64,000 nucleotides of DNA. Origin: Sphaerolaimus hirsutus. Lineage: Eukaryota; Nematoda; Chromadorea; Monhysterida; Sphaerolaimidae. The notes under the pieces are model-generated. The model was given only the letters and a program-made list of their open reading frames with translations, did not search any database and was not told the DNA's origin. Positions 12,001 through 22,084 of the stretch are shown here, piece by piece; positions within the stretch are counted from its first letter, which is position 1, and each line of letters opens with the position of its first letter. The position numbers and the translations under genes are program-made. The stretch is taken from contig OZ038454.1 in assembly GCA_964036195.1 (NCBI GenBank), positions 25,158,315-25,222,314 on the forward strand. Reading direction: 5' to 3'.

Positions 12001-15000
12001 CTGCATGGGCATGGCGCCAAGCAACAATGTAGCCACAACAAAAAAGCGCCAAGCACCAAAAGATCCATGGGGCTTTTTGCTTTGGCGCTAGCGCCAGGCG
12101 CCAGTGCCATGGCGCTTTTACATCACTATTTTTCACTGAAGTCAAGGTGAAAACTAGCGTGTGTAGGCACAATGCGGCACCATTTTCCCTTGGGCTGAAT
12201 GCCTTCAAAAAACACATGTCAGACACAACGAATAGTCAATTTTCATGTCATGAAAGCCAGAAAATTTTTGTCTGCACACTGAAAGTGTAAACGCTGCTTA
12301 ACGTTCCCCTTTTTCATACGCGCCGCGTATCAATTGTCGATTTATGTCACATGTTGAACTTAGGAGTGCATATTGCCTTGAATTCCCTGAAAAATTCGAA
12401 AACTATTTTCGAATTTTTGAATTTTCGAATTTTCGAATTTTTTAAAAAATAAATCGATTTTTAAGTGTTTTTTCTAGGGGCAGAATAAAAATTCGAAAAT
12501 TCCAAAAAAATTCGAAAATTCGAAAATGTTTTCGAATTTTCGAATCTTTTTTTGCCATCGTTAATTCTGCATTCATTTGCGTGAACGAATAGTTTAACGT
12601 ATTACCTCGAATTATCCCCCCTTGAATCAACCCACCCCCTCAAAATACCTTATTTTAATTTTGCGTTACCTGATTGCATGAACAGACATAACAAAACATA
12701 AAAATTAGTCCCCTGACGGCAAATTTTTATTGAAAATCATCACTTTTAAAAGTTTTAGTTCGATCCATCTGTGACCGCTGACGCTTTATTTTGATTACAA
12801 TGAAGGTATTGATAAATATACACTACCGTGCAGAATAGTTAAGACTTTTTTTGCTGCATGACTAACATTGCCAAAATTTTTAAATGTTGTGTGTGCACAA
12901 CATTTGGATAGGGTTCAAACGGGATTGACTTTTCGGGATCGGGATCTGGATCAGGATTCACTTTTTGAGATTTCGGGATCGGGATCGGGATCGGGATTGG
13001 AGTTTCGGGATCGGGATCGGGATCAGGATTGGTATTTTGAGATTTCGGGATCGGGATCGGGATTGGCCGGGATTGGGGTCACGGGATCGGGATCGGGATC
13101 GGGATTGGCATTTTTTCGGGATCGGGATTGGGGTCTAGGGATAGAGATTTTCGTCACTGTTCTGGCATTCAATGTTGGTCATAAAGGTCTCAAAACACTG
13201 TTGGATGCCAGACAAGTGACATAAAATGGACGCTGGGGGTTTGCATTCACATTTTTGCATGCAGAAATGTCATTTTTTCACTTTTTATAATTTTCACTAT
13301 TTTTTCCGGGATTGGGATCCCGGACTTGGGAGTTTCTTGGGATCGGGATCGGGATTTGAAAGTTTTCAGGATCGGGATCGGGATTGTGATTGGTATTTTT
13401 GGATTTCGGGATCGGGATTTGGATCGGGATTGGTGTTTCGGGATCAGTATCGGGATCGGGACTGCTAAATCCCGGAATTTCACTGGATCTGGGATCGGGA
13501 TCGGGATCCCGTTTGAACCCTACATTTGGATGCCATTGGTGGGTACCATGGGGGGTTGGCTACATGTGCCCAGGATGACTGCTCCTTGACTTCATTTATA
13601 TGCTTATATTCTTAGTGCAGTAACATATTCATTCAGTTTCTTTGTGTTTCAGAATAGTTGAGACTTTTCTTGTTTTGGGCAGTAGCTGAATTTTTGTTCA
13701 TTTTTGAACAAGATTTTCAATATGGTGGATGTCCACCAGTGTTGCTGTGCTGTGTGCACAGCAAGGAACATTCTAAGCATGAACAGCATATGTTGGACTG
13801 TAGCATGTATTTATCTCAGCTGCAGTTTTGCATTCATTGCCAGCCACTCAGAAATGTGGGTGGGCATACTAGTCAGTAGGGCTATTTGGTGGGTAAATTT
13901 GAGGTTTTGGCTTTGCTCTATTGTGGAGAAAAGTTGGCCCGACTGAAATGTAAAATGTAAGTATTTAGTATGGAAAGATAGTGAAAGTTTGAAGTTCTAT
14001 AACTTTTGACGGGAATGAGATATTGAAGAAAATTTGTTGCCATATGAATCATCTTTGTCTACAGTATGTTATAGAATGTTCAAACACAAAAATATCTTAC
14101 TGAAAGCCCCAGTCAAAATGCATAAAAATTTAGACACCACTGATAAGTTCGTAATGTCATAACTTTAGATTGGAATGGGATATTGAAAAGATTGAAAAGT
14201 CAGATGAATGCTTTTTGTCTATAGTATATGATAGAATGTTCAAAAAAAGTTATTTTTAGTATTGGTAAACAGGGTCAAATTGAGCTAATGAATATAGACA
14301 TCACTGATTCGACCTCAAAAATAGAATATTCAGGTTGTCCTGATCATTTAAAGTGTTCAATGACACAAATCGGCCCAGAAATGGCTGAGTTATTAAGCTT
14401 CAAATTCAATCATTCAGATCTGCCATTTTTTTATTTTTTATCAAACACCTTTTTATAGACCTCCCCTTATCTCAGGACTGGGGTATTATTCAAGCAATCA
14501 AAATTTTTTGCATATAGCCTCAACATAAAACCTCAACATACCCAAACAGAATTTAAATTGGACAAGGTACAACAAAATGGGAAGCAACAAAAGTGTGGTG
14601 GACCCCCAGCCTCTGTTTCTCTATGGGTGAAAAGTCTCAACTATTCTGCACGGTAGTGTATTTTCCATGAAAAATTTGAAACTTTTATCACGGTGAAAAC
14701 TGGAATTTTTTCAAATGCGGATTGATCAACACAGTTGATTGATCTAATTTTAATTTAATGTGAATTTAAATTTATGAAAGTTTAAATTTGAAAACTAAAA
14801 CACATATAGCATACAGATACAATATGGGTAGGCTGTATGTCGTCTTGTGTGTGGCCATTTCAGTTTTCACAGAAGTCGCGGTGAAAACTAGTGTATGTAG
14901 GGGAATGCAGTAAATGCCTACCGTATCTATAGAATTGTCAAAATATTCACCTATAGTGACCGACTGACAAATCCGCGTCGGCAAGAGCCGTGCGCACCCT

Positions 15001-15600
15001 CCTGGGGCTATCCCAGACCCTGTAAAATGTCCTGTAAAATGTAAAATGTCATGCAACGTGTCAAAAGTCATGGAAAATTCCCTGCAAAATGGCAACCGAG
15101 TTGCCTTTTGCGGGGGATTTTCCAAGACTTTTGACACTTTGCATGACATTTGACATTTTACAGGGTATTTTACAGGGTCTGGGAGTGCCCCCTGGTAATC
15201 ACATGGGCCAAATGTCCTCCGGGCAGCTGGGGACACACCTCCTCCCGGGACAATGCAATCAGATCTGCGTGGTTCCGACTCGCACCATCGTCGCGCCACC
15301 GGGGGGCAGTCGCAGACCTGTAAAATGTCCTGTAAAATGTCAAATGTCATGAAAAGTGTCAAAAGACATGTAAAATGCGCGGTAAAATGACAAACGTGTT
15401 TGTCATTTTACAGGGAATTTTACATGACTTTAGACACTTTGCATGACATTTTATATGTTACATGGCATTTTACAGGGTCTGGGACTGGCACCAGCACGAC
15501 CCATCCATATACATCTTTTGGTTGCTCAGCGCCAAACAGGCCGCCTCCAGGGGTGTGCTTCCGTGAATGAATATGTTTGGATTGCCGCACGCGAGCCATA
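1..15600 (-). CDS. C-type lectin + PAN/Apple gene, copy A (partial, runs off the left edge)
   Basis: Five exons on the minus strand, in transcript order: 15492-15600, 15192-15299, 14951-15001, 11117-11228 and 1-98; the PAN exons lie beyond the window start. Joined, they read in one frame through a C-type lectin domain: CPQLPGGHLAHV (the GGHLA signature), then VRTALADADLSVGHY, RIGLYRHNQTTGA, GWFWFDYFAEPP (matching the lectin WIGL and W-x-W-x-D region) and the last strand LWAKPTGGPYSRL. Such proteins are normally secreted or surface glycan binders in recognition or adhesion; the ligand cannot be read from the sequence. Introns 1 and 2 are introner-like foldbacks. The intron between the exons at 11.1 kb and 0.1 kb has grown to about 11 kb by nested insertion. 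Exon 2 is followed by GGGGCA instead of GT in both A and B, and the acceptor of exon 2 is CCG unless an AG 21 bp further in is used. No signal peptide or start was found, so an upstream exon is missing. It may be a pseudogene. Confidence 0.6.
131..250. mobile_element. Remnant of the CAGGGTTGG hAT-type family
   Basis: CAGGGTTGGCAAAATCTCAG begins right beside the acceptor of the last lectin exon and runs into AT-rich sequence of the same kind as the complete element at 23057-23384. The same remnant lies at the same place in copy B (from about 34132) and copy C (from about 57286), so it inserted before the triplication. The other end is not recognisable. Confidence 0.6.
500..765. repeat. Foldback repeat, split in copy A by the 773-10711 insertion
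   Basis: About 130 to 200 bp of sequence is followed by its own inverse, with the hairpin centre near 675-690 (GTGCCATAGTGCTGGCAC). The right arm resumes at 10712 after a 9.9-kb insertion and ends near 10850. In copy B the foldback is uninterrupted at about 34500-35030 and has a slightly different loop. It has no coding capacity and lies in an intron of the lectin gene. Confidence 0.7.
2190..2880. repeat. Two introner-family ends joined head to head
   Basis: A near-perfect inverted repeat is centred at about 2538, where TTGGGATTGGCACC meets GGTGCCAATCCCAA with one base between. Both sides then run outward through CCCTGTAAAGTG and AAGTGTC words for some 300 bp. In a normal copy these ends face away from each other; here they touch. 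Read as splice signals the junction is CACCAG|GTGCCA, an acceptor directly followed by a donor. Confidence 0.75.
3094..3211 (-). repeat. 3' LTR of the short-LTR gypsy element
   Basis: 118 bp, differing at about two positions from 6623-6740. On the minus strand it starts TGATACGTG and ends CCACCA, giving the usual TG..CA limits. The near identity of the two LTRs argues for a fairly recent insertion despite the damaged genes. Confidence 0.75.
3243..4830 (-). CDS. pol: gypsy Pol fragment: protease and reverse transcriptase (broken)
   Basis: Starting at the protease end, the frame contains an aspartic-protease motif DSGADVTVV, then VLLGQDVMPKLG, then the RT: the KKDGSWRFCVDFRQLN block and the catalytic YLDDIIVAS. 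It continues through the RT thumb and connection (YLGHVISGDG) and stops before any RNase H. An in-frame TGA lies near 4636 between protease and RT, and a TAA near 4830 separates gag from protease. RT copies the element's RNA into DNA in the particle; protease matures Gag-Pol. It is a pseudogene. Confidence 0.85.
4830..6134 (-). pseudogene. gag: gypsy Gag (broken)
   Basis: Reading frames at 6134-5952, 5988-5503 and 5378-4830 together look like one Gag. There is a Met- and Gln-rich start, then a capsid-like part (FSKFDGEDALKFKLWMGDL, with RALRQFEHLPDEDRQTFEQ). Near the C-terminus are two histidine-rich knuckles, FCAMHGTYTHSTEEC and WCNFHKSVTHDTQDC, a C-x2-H variant of the Gag zinc knuckle. Frame changes near 5990 and 5500 and a TAG near 5390 break it. 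Gag packages the RNA in the element's particle. Confidence 0.7.
6608..6620 (-). promoter_or_regulatory. Primer-binding site, tRNA-His type
   Basis: On the minus strand, TGGTGCCGTGACC follows the end of the 5' LTR by two bases. It is complementary to the 3' end of animal tRNA-His (GGTCACGGCA plus CCA). This fixes both the orientation and the LTR boundary. Confidence 0.75.
6623..6740 (-). repeat. 5' LTR of the short-LTR gypsy element
   Basis: Partner of 3094-3211, the same 118 bp. It is followed on the minus strand by the primer site. At 118 bp it is at the lower end for Ty3/gypsy LTRs. Confidence 0.75.
6741..7066. other. Non-coding, inside the giant foldback
   Basis: AT-rich sequence with no supported gene. 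It has short stretches like the foldback arms (ctttcacacaaaaatcc, cttggatgtgggccaa). Confidence 0.5.
7067..7474. mobile_element. hAT-type non-autonomous element, 408 bp
   Basis: Ends CAGGGACGTATCCAGG and CCTGGATACGGCCCTG form inverted repeats, and the exact 8-bp duplication cgcgtgtc flanks it (7059-7066 and 7475-7482). The interior has long G and C runs and no coding capacity. Confidence 0.85.
7475..8815. repeat. Second, diverged copy of foldback-arm sequence
   Basis: The part from about 7900 to 8815 repeats, in the same direction, the arm sequence found at 9240-9780 (atacgccttat, then aagttggc, then tattcaactatgaa, then the AAGTGTC words in inverse form). The right side of the giant foldback therefore holds arm sequence twice. 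No gene seen. Confidence 0.6.
10365..10575. repeat. Fragment of a GTACGCG-rich element with G/C runs
   Basis: The words gtacgtacgt, tacgcgtacgcgagtacgcg and ggtaaatacatttaca match the sequence at 57777-57920 and show one element family. Here it joins a block of G and C runs. No coding capacity. Confidence 0.5.
11234..12563. mobile_element. hAT-type element duplicating a splice acceptor
   Basis: Termini TAACGATGGCAAA and TTTGCCATCGTTA, with the exact 8-bp duplication attctgca (11226-11233 and 12564-12571). Copy B has one attctgca. On the minus strand the duplication reads TGCAGAAT, the acceptor of lectin exon 4, so the insertion leaves one acceptor on each side of the element. The interior is rich in TTCGAAAATT palindromes and contains the GCGCC element at 11807-12128. 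No transposase. Confidence 0.85.
11807..12128. mobile_element. GCGCC-array element (TAGTGATG family)
   Basis: Ends TAGTGATG and CATCACTA enclose dense repeats of GCGCCAAGCGCC and ATGGCGC. The flanks agtttcac and tttttcac may be a decayed 8-bp duplication. Relatives lie at 26405-27597 and 56178-57024. Confidence 0.65.
12821..14658. mobile_element. Tc1/mariner-type element, 1.84 kb, no intact transposase
   Basis: Inverted ends CACTACCGTGCAGAATAGTT and the complement of CACTACCGTGCAGAATAGTT, with a TA on each side. Copy B shows the empty TA (about 35703). TA duplication and the CACTACCGTGCA end are typical of Tc1-like elements. It holds the (GGGATC)n element at 12909-13522, so the original was about 1.2 kb. 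I found no DDE/D-like frame. Confidence 0.8.
12909..13522. mobile_element. (GGGATC)n element with hAT-type ends
   Basis: Ends TAGGGTTCAAACGGG and CCCGTTTGAACCCTA with the exact 8-bp duplication catttgga (12901-12908 and 13523-13530). The inside is made largely of GGGATCGGGATC and GGGATTGG words. Open frames here only translate the repeat (Gly/Ser/Asp/Arg) and are not genes. Confidence 0.85.
15002..15191 (-). mobile_element. Introner-like foldback forming intron 2 of copy A
   Basis: The whole intron is a hairpin: CCCAGACCCTGTAAAATGTC at one end and its inverse at the other, centred on GGCAACCGAGTTGCC. The acceptor AG lies at the end of the terminal repeat (GATAGCCCCAG). The donor side reads GGGGCACTCCC where GTG would be expected. 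It is the same subfamily as intron 6 of copies B and C. Confidence 0.7.
15300..15491 (-). mobile_element. Introner-like foldback forming intron 1 of copy A
   Basis: The donor GTGCCAGTCCCAGACCCTG is itself the terminal repeat, and the element ends in its inverse (CAGGTCTGCGACTGCCCCCC). The centre is ACAAACGTGTTTGT, a second subfamily. No AG lies directly at the end; the first AG is 21 bp into the next exon and keeps the frame. Confidence 0.65.
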
Positions 15601-15839
15601 CTGCGTGTACGAGTCTTTTTGGACGAAACTACAAAACAAATGCCCTCAGTTTTGTACACATGTCTGTCTGGTCTATATGTCTTGGTTTTTCTAATCTACA
15701 GAACATGTCACGTAAACTGCTTCCGACTCAGGTTCGCCACTTGAATGACTTTTTTTGCGCACTACATTACTTTATTTACGGGGGTGTAAGAAGCCAAAGT
15801 TTAGGAAAATGTAGACCAAAGACCACATCCACTCTGGTA

Positions 15840-15965
15840 CATCAGCGTTTTAACCCCCCCCCCCCTCCCCGAAACACCCCCCACAAAATTTCCACTATGA
15901 AAAAATGAACCCCCTGGGGGTATTTCGAGGAAATCTGGTAATCATATTTTCCTCAAAAGCACCTA
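15840..15965. repeat. Diverged member of the C/G-run TACCGTATTTCCTCGAA family
   Basis: C runs, a small centre (ccactatgaaaaaatgaacc) and the end ctgggggtatttcgaggaaa are seen; copy B has the matching element at about 36880-36960. Non-coding. Confidence 0.55.
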
Positions 15966-15994
15966 TTCTTTCAATGCTAATCACAGCTCATCAC

Positions 15995-16501
15995 TAACGA
16001 TGGCAAACCCTCTGGAAAAAAGTATTTAAATTTTTAAGTGTTTTTTCTAAAAACTACTTTTCGAATTTTGAATTTTTTCAAAAAATAGTTTTCAAATTTT
16101 CGAATTTAGTTTTCCAATTTTCAAATCTTTTTAAGACTTTTCGAATTTTTTCCATCAATTTACTGCATTTTCGAATTTATCTGGTGAAATCTAAATACAC
16201 TTTCATGTTTTACAGTCTTCCAAGCTGTTTCTGCAGACACGTCTGCACATTTATTGATCTACCGCTACAAAAACTTCATGTAAATTTGATGTTTTGGATT
16301 GCGTTTCTGCATTTTTTTAATGCGTTTTCAACCAAAAATGGAAAAAGATTCGAAAACTCGAAAACGTTTTCGAATTTTTCTATTAAAAAAATCGATTTTT
16401 AATTATTTTTTCTAGGGGTGCAATAAAAATTCGAAAAGTCCTAAAAAATTCAAAACTTCAAAAACGTTTTCAAATTTTTGAATCTTTTTTTGCCATCGTT
16501 A
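15995..16501. mobile_element. hAT-type element (TAACGATGG family), 507 bp
   Basis: Ends TAACGATGGCAAA and TTTGCCATCGTTA with the exact 8-bp duplication ctcatcac (15987-15994 and 16502-16509). Copy B keeps only the right part (about 37005-37118). Interior of TTCGAAAA-type repeats; non-coding. Confidence 0.85.
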
Positions 16502-16512
16502 CTCATCACACC

Positions 16513-17386
16513 TAGGGTTCAAACGGGACCAGTTTTTCGGACCGGGACCGGGACCAGAAATTTTGTAATGTCTGGACCAGGACCGGGACCGGGACTGGGG
16601 GGTCAGGACCGGGACCAGGACCGGGACTGGCTTTTTTCAATTGTCGGTACCCGTACCGGGACCGGGACTGGGGGATCGGGACCGGGACTGGGATTTGCCG
16701 AACCAGGTACCGGCACCGCGGTATTGTTTGAACCTTATTGGTATGTAATATCCAGCCAATGTTGCTCCACACACCTCCACTGTGTGAAGGACCACTCTCA
16801 ATGTATTAGCCTTTTCTTATAACATTATTCAAGCAGTATTCCATTGCCATCTTCACTTGAAGTTGTGAATATATGATGAAACACAATGTACACAGGATTT
16901 TTTTGGGAGGGGGGGGGCGGCGCCAGTTGTAGGTGCCAACGCCATGGCAGTATTGGCGCTGGCGCTGGCGGACAATAAAGGTATCTTTATATACCTATAT
17001 TTCATACTAGAATCATGTTGGGGACCTTTCTAACGCTGTCACTTTATGGAAAAATACATAGTAATCAATGGCTGGGTATTTGCGCTTAGATGTTCCTACA
17101 AAATTTTTTTAGATGTTCCTACAAAATCGCTTTAGAAAAGTGCCATTTCTGGCAAATTATTTTGAAAAATACATTTTTCCCATCCCTTGTCGGGACCGCT
17201 ATAAAATTCCGGGACCGGGACCGGGACCGGGACTGGGTGGTAGGGACCGGGACCGGGACCGGGACTGGCTTTTTAAAATTGTCGGGACCGGGACCGGGAC
17301 TGGGGTGTCGGGACCGGGACCGGGACCGCCCCAGTCCCGACTTTTTGCCGAACCATGTACCGGGACCGCGGTCCCGTTTGAACCCT
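16513..17386. mobile_element. (GGGACC)n element with TAGGGTTCAAACG ends
   Basis: It starts TAGGGTTCAAACGGGACC and ends GGTCCCGTTTGAACCCT; the flanks atcacacc and aacacacc differ at one base, and copy B has the empty site (about 37120). The two GGGACC blocks (16513-16738 and about 17180-17386) are separated by about 440 bp of other sequence, and the first block has its own right end, so two members may be nested. Confidence 0.7.
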
Positions 17387-17756
17387 AACACACCCAGATT
17401 TTCCCTGCGTTGGTCAATTTTTTTAATCAATATTGTCACATATTCGGTGTGGGTAAAAAATGTGATCGAACTAACATATCAGGCCTTTGGCAGCATTTAG
17501 AATCGTCATTGTTACACTGCTCGGCTACATAAACTTTGTTTTATTTTGCACAGTTGAGTTAGGTAGTTAGAAAAACATCACATAAACCTAAATTCGGATT
17601 ACATAATCGTCCAAATAAGTTGCTTGAAAGGTATACCTCCGTAGGGGATCAATTCAAGGTATTTTATACAGTTACTGAGTTAGAAACACATACAGTACTT
17701 CGTCTAATAGAAGAGCACCATTCTATTTTTTTTCTATTTTTTTACCTGCCGCTCTA

Positions 17757-18240
17757 TTGGCCCTAAACATACTAGTTTTCACCGTGAAAACTGAAATGGC
17801 GACGTGGCGACGTTCAGCCCATACTCCGGTTACTTTACACCCTCCACGCGTGGTTCCCGCTGGAAGTGTGCCAACGATGGTTAGCGCGTGCGAGTTTCAT
17901 AAAAAGATGACAAAATTGATTGTTGTTATGATGTTATTCATTAACATATTCACATCGATGAATTTTTTCATCTTTTTATGGAAATCGCATGACTTAACAA
18001 TCATTGGCACGCTTCCAACACGAGACATAAATCAGTGCGACGGCAGAGTATCATGTACGCCGAGTATACTCGTTTTGTATGCTATATGTGTTTTAGTTTT
18101 GAAATTTTCAAATTTTTACTTTCATTAATTTAAACTCTAATTTAAATAAAACCAAATCATTCAACCGTGTTCATTAATTTGCATTTAAAAAAATTTCAGT
18201 TTCCCCACGAAGTCACGGTGAAAACTAGTGTGCGTAGGCT
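17757..18240. mobile_element. Element with CCTACACACTAGTTTTCAC-type ends
   Basis: Starts CCCTAAACATACTAGTTTTC with GAAAACTGAAATGGC inside, and ends GGTGAAAACTAGTGTGCGTAGG. The flanks tctattgg and ctcattgg are nearly alike. The same ends recur near 11600, 12150, 14890, 25700, 26800, 35960, 37650, 39415 and 51130. In copy B this element received the 11.5-kb gypsy insertion. No coding capacity. Confidence 0.55.
18165..18168. other. Empty target site of the copy B gypsy element
   Basis: The uninterrupted sequence tcattcaaccgtgttcatta is found here. In copy B the same sequence is split by the gypsy element, with ctgt on the left (39566-39569) and ccgt on the right (51076-51079). Confidence 0.8.
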
Positions 18241-18594
18241 CATTGGATCAATGTCATCCATATGTTCTTGTGTTTTGGGCACTATGCGAATGCAATTTCT
18301 ACCTGGCGTATTCACTGTTGGAGGTGCCGTTCAATTGGAGGCTGCCGTTCTATTGTTTTCGTGAGCGCAAAAACATGCCAAAACCTGCCGTTCTATATTG
18401 TAGGTACCGTTCATTGGAGGTATGCCGTTCTATTAGAAATAATACTGTACCATACACATAAATAGTAGCTACAAAAAATTCTTTGCAGCTTCCAATTCAT
18501 GAAGCCCAACTGAGCATCTTAACGAAACCGAAAAAGTCTACGTAAAATTAATTATATTAGAAAGGATAATAATATGATCCGAGATATGTATGTG

Positions 18595-20510
18595 ATGAAG
18601 TACCGCATTTCCTCGAAATACCGTATTTCCTCGAAATACCCCCCGGGGGGTGATTGTTTCATAGTGGTCCCGAGAGGGGGGGGGGGGGTATTTCGAGGGG
18701 GGGGTTATTATTTCACAAGAAATTTTTTGAAAACCAAGTACGAAATAGTCGTCTGAAACGTACGCAGACGTCGAAAAATGCAACAAAAACCGCCATTTAT
18801 AAGGTTCTGTAGACTAATATTAGTATGTAGATGGTATGTACACTGTTCTAACGTGACACCGACATTGTTTTAACGTGTGTTCTGCAGTACACAGAACACA
18901 AACTGCAGTATTTGTCATGTACGTTCCCTTTACACTCAATTGGGGGGGGGGTATTTCGAGGGGGGGGGGGGGGGTGATTGTTTCATAGTGGTCCCGAGAG
19001 GGCGGGGTCAAACGAGGGGGGGGGGAGTATTTCGAGGGGGGGGGTATTTCGAGGAAATACGGTACCCCCCGGGGGGTGATTGTTTCAGAGTGAGAATTTT
19101 TAGGGGGGGGGGTTAAACGAGGGGGGTATTTCGAGGGGGGCTTATTATTTTGCCAGAAATTTTTTTGAAATTCCAGTACTAAACTGTTGTCTGTAACGTA
19201 CACAGACGTAGAAAAATGCAACAATAACCGCTATATATAAGAGTCTACTGAGTTATATAAGTGTGTATACTCCGGTTACTTTACACCCTGCACGCGTTGT
19301 TCCCGCTGGAAGTGTGCCAACGATGGTTAACGCGTCCGAGTTTCATAAAAAGATGACAAAATTGATTGTTGTTATAATGTCATTCATTAACATATTCACA
19401 TCGATGAATTTTTTTCATACTTTTACGGAAATCGCATGATTTAATAATCATTGGCACGCTTCCAACACGAGACATAAATCAGTCCGAGGGCCGAGTATCA
19501 TGTACGCAGAGTATAACACTGTTCCAATGTAACAATTCATTGTTTTTAACGTGTGTTTTGCATTGCCCGAATCACAAACCGCAGTTTTGACATGTACGTT
19601 CTCTGTACGCTCAATTGGGGGGGGGGGGTATTTCGAGGGGGTGGGTGATTATTTCATAGTGTCCATTTTTAGAGGGGTATTTCGCGACGGGGGGTATTTC
19701 GAGATTATACGGTAAAAGTAAGTACCTAGTAAATACCTATTATCTTTATCGGATAAAACGATCCGTACGGTCTCAATTTACGAAATAAATATAAATTTTT
19801 CGGCGATTGCCGTCAATTTTATGTTGTAATTGATGAGATAAAATCGACTGAGTTCATCAAAAAAATCGGAAAACATGGATTGCCGATTTCTGAAAAATGA
19901 ATGTTATGTTAGCACTTGTTCACGACAAATTTTAGAGTTACCGTATTACCTCGAAATACCCCCAGGGGGTTTATTATTTCGCCAGCAAAATTTTAGGGGG
20001 GGATAATTCGAGGGGGGGGTTTATTCGAGGGGGGGGTCTATTATTTCGCCAGAAAATTTCGGAAATTCCCCATACTCAGACGTAGAAAAAACACACAATT
20101 ACAAGGACATATATGTGTTTATAGGCATTTATAACTGTATATACACAGTAACCCTTCTCTAACGTCACTTTATCATCAGTTTTAACGTGTGTTCTGCATT
20201 GTACAGATCACAAACTTCGGTATTTGTCATGCACGTTATCTTTACACTCAACTTTAGGGGGGGTATTTCGAGGGGGGGGTTTATTATTTTCTCAGCCGAA
20301 TTTTAGGGGGGGTATTTCGAGGGGGGGGTTAATTCAAGGGGGGGGTTAATTCGAGGTAATACGGTACATCTTCATCTGATGTACCTAGGTAGGACCGTAT
20401 TTCCTCGAAATACCCGCCTTGAATTAACCCCCCTTGAAATACCCCCATGAGTGTTCGAGCTGAGGAAAAAATTGACCCCCTGGGGGTATTTCGAGGAAAT
20501 ACGGTAAAAA
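18595..20510. repeat. Cluster of TACCGTATTTCCTCGAAATA elements with G runs
   Basis: At least five short elements share the end ACCGTATTTCCTCGAAATAC, runs of 6 to 14 C or G, and the core ATTGTTTCATAGTG or TTATTATTTCGCCAG. A neat complete one is at about 20395-20506. Copy A also holds, at about 19262-19515, a second copy of sequence from 17820-18060, so part of the neighbouring element was duplicated here. Other members: about 24955-25080, 26158-26245 with 27235-27290, 29145-29258, 33865-33935, 51515-51620, 52630-52750 and 53010-53125. Non-coding; superfamily not assigned. Confidence 0.65.
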
Positions 20511-21027
20511 AAATTCATGTTACTGCGTGGCTCAGTTTTTCCTTTCAGCGCAAATTTTTAATAAGTTTTAATAAGAGTGTATGATGCCACGGCAGATGTG
20601 CCTAACAACAGTCGCTTCGAATCGAAACTGATAGATGTTTGCACTGATGCATTGTCATGTGCCATATTCAAACATGAGAATGAGAACTAGTGATGGAAAA
20701 GTGCCTGGAAAAATGGTGTCATGGTGTCTTCGGGGTTTCGTTGACGATATTGTGGTGTCATGTACAGGATGTTGTGTGTACAACTACCGTTTTTTGGCGA
20801 ATTACCTCCAGGGGGTTTGTTGTTTCATAGTGCAAATGTTGAGGGGGGGCTAAACGAAGGAGGGGGTATTTATAGGGAGGGTGGGGGTTATTATCGTGAA
20901 ATTCATAGTAAAGAATATGCCTTTAAGTACCCTAAACCTGTAATAAATGTTTCCAAATATGAGTTTTTTGAACACATCGACGCACACGTCATACATGTGA
21001 TAGTGATTAGTGATGATGAACCGTGAC
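20511..21027. other. Non-coding, partly shared with 53125-53360
   Basis: The first 220 bp match copy B up to about 53360, where the collinearity of A and B ends. The remainder has one diverged G-run element (about 20800-20900). No supported gene. Confidence 0.5.
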
Positions 21028-22084
21028 CAGGGTTGGTTTTATAAAAATTCATTTTAGTAAAATTGTATAAAAATTGTATAAAAATTTTATTTTATTTTAA
21101 TTTTATTCTTGTTTCATTTTATTTTATTTTATTTTATTCCCAAAAGTCATTAATAAAATAAAATGACTCATTTTACAAAAATTTTACAAAAATTGTACAA
21201 AAATTTTACAAAAAATCAGAAACATGCATGCAAAGCCAGAAAAATGTTATAATTAGACCTTACATGAAAAACCTGCGACAAATTTTGCCCTTATTTTTCA
21301 AAAGTTGCATGCAATATGTATTGTTAGCTAGCTGCAAGTGTAAAGTTACAATTATTGATAAGAATGGTTTGCATTTTCAGAGGAAGGACTACTGGAGTGT
21401 GCTGGGCACATTGTAAAATGTCATGCAAAGTGTCAATTGTCATGACAAATGTAAAGTAAAGTATCAATTGTCATGCAAAATGTCAAGTGTCATGTAAAAT
21501 TTCAAGCAAAGTGGCAATTGTCATGACAAATGTCATGCAAAGTGTAAATTGTGTATCCAAATCTTGTGTTTTTGTATCCATAGTATGTTTTATATCCAAA
21601 TCTTATGTTTTTGTATCCAAATGTTCACATAAAGTTTTGGAGTTAACAACAACATAATTTGGATACAAAACATAAGATTTTGAAATAAAACATGAGATTT
21701 GAACACAATTTGCTTGACAATTGATACTTTAATTTTTACATGTCATGACAATTTACACTGTACTTTACATTTGTCATAACAATTGACACTTTGCATGACA
21801 TTTTACATGACATTTGACACTTTACAATGCTTGGGGCACCCCCCAGATCCATGAATAAATAGGTAGAGACTCGAGAAATAAGACAAAATTTTACAAAAAA
21901 TGTGAATTTTTATACAATTTTACAAAAATATGAATTTTTATACAATTTTACAAAAATTTTACAAAAATTCGAATTGTTATACAATTTTTTTTTTTATTCT
22001 TAAATTTTCCATTTTATTTTATTTTATTTTTTTCTTGAATATTCCATTTTATTTTTATTTTTTTCTGAGATTTTGCCAACCCTG
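21028..22084. mobile_element. hAT-type CAGGGTTGG element carrying a foldback
   Basis: Ends CAGGGTTGG and CCAACCCTG, with AT-rich arms (ttacaaaaattttacaaa, ttttattttatttt) like the smaller member at 23057. No 8-bp duplication was found. Inside, about 21408-21845, is an introner-family foldback (GTGCTGGGCACATTGTAAAA to TTTACAATGCTTGGGGCACC). Confidence 0.65.

Noticed and set aside
12868-13589. Several open frames of 60-118 codons rich in Asp, Arg, Gly and Ser
   Set aside because: They translate the (GGGATC)n satellite of a mobile element; the same holds for the (GGGACC)n frames at 16478-17500.
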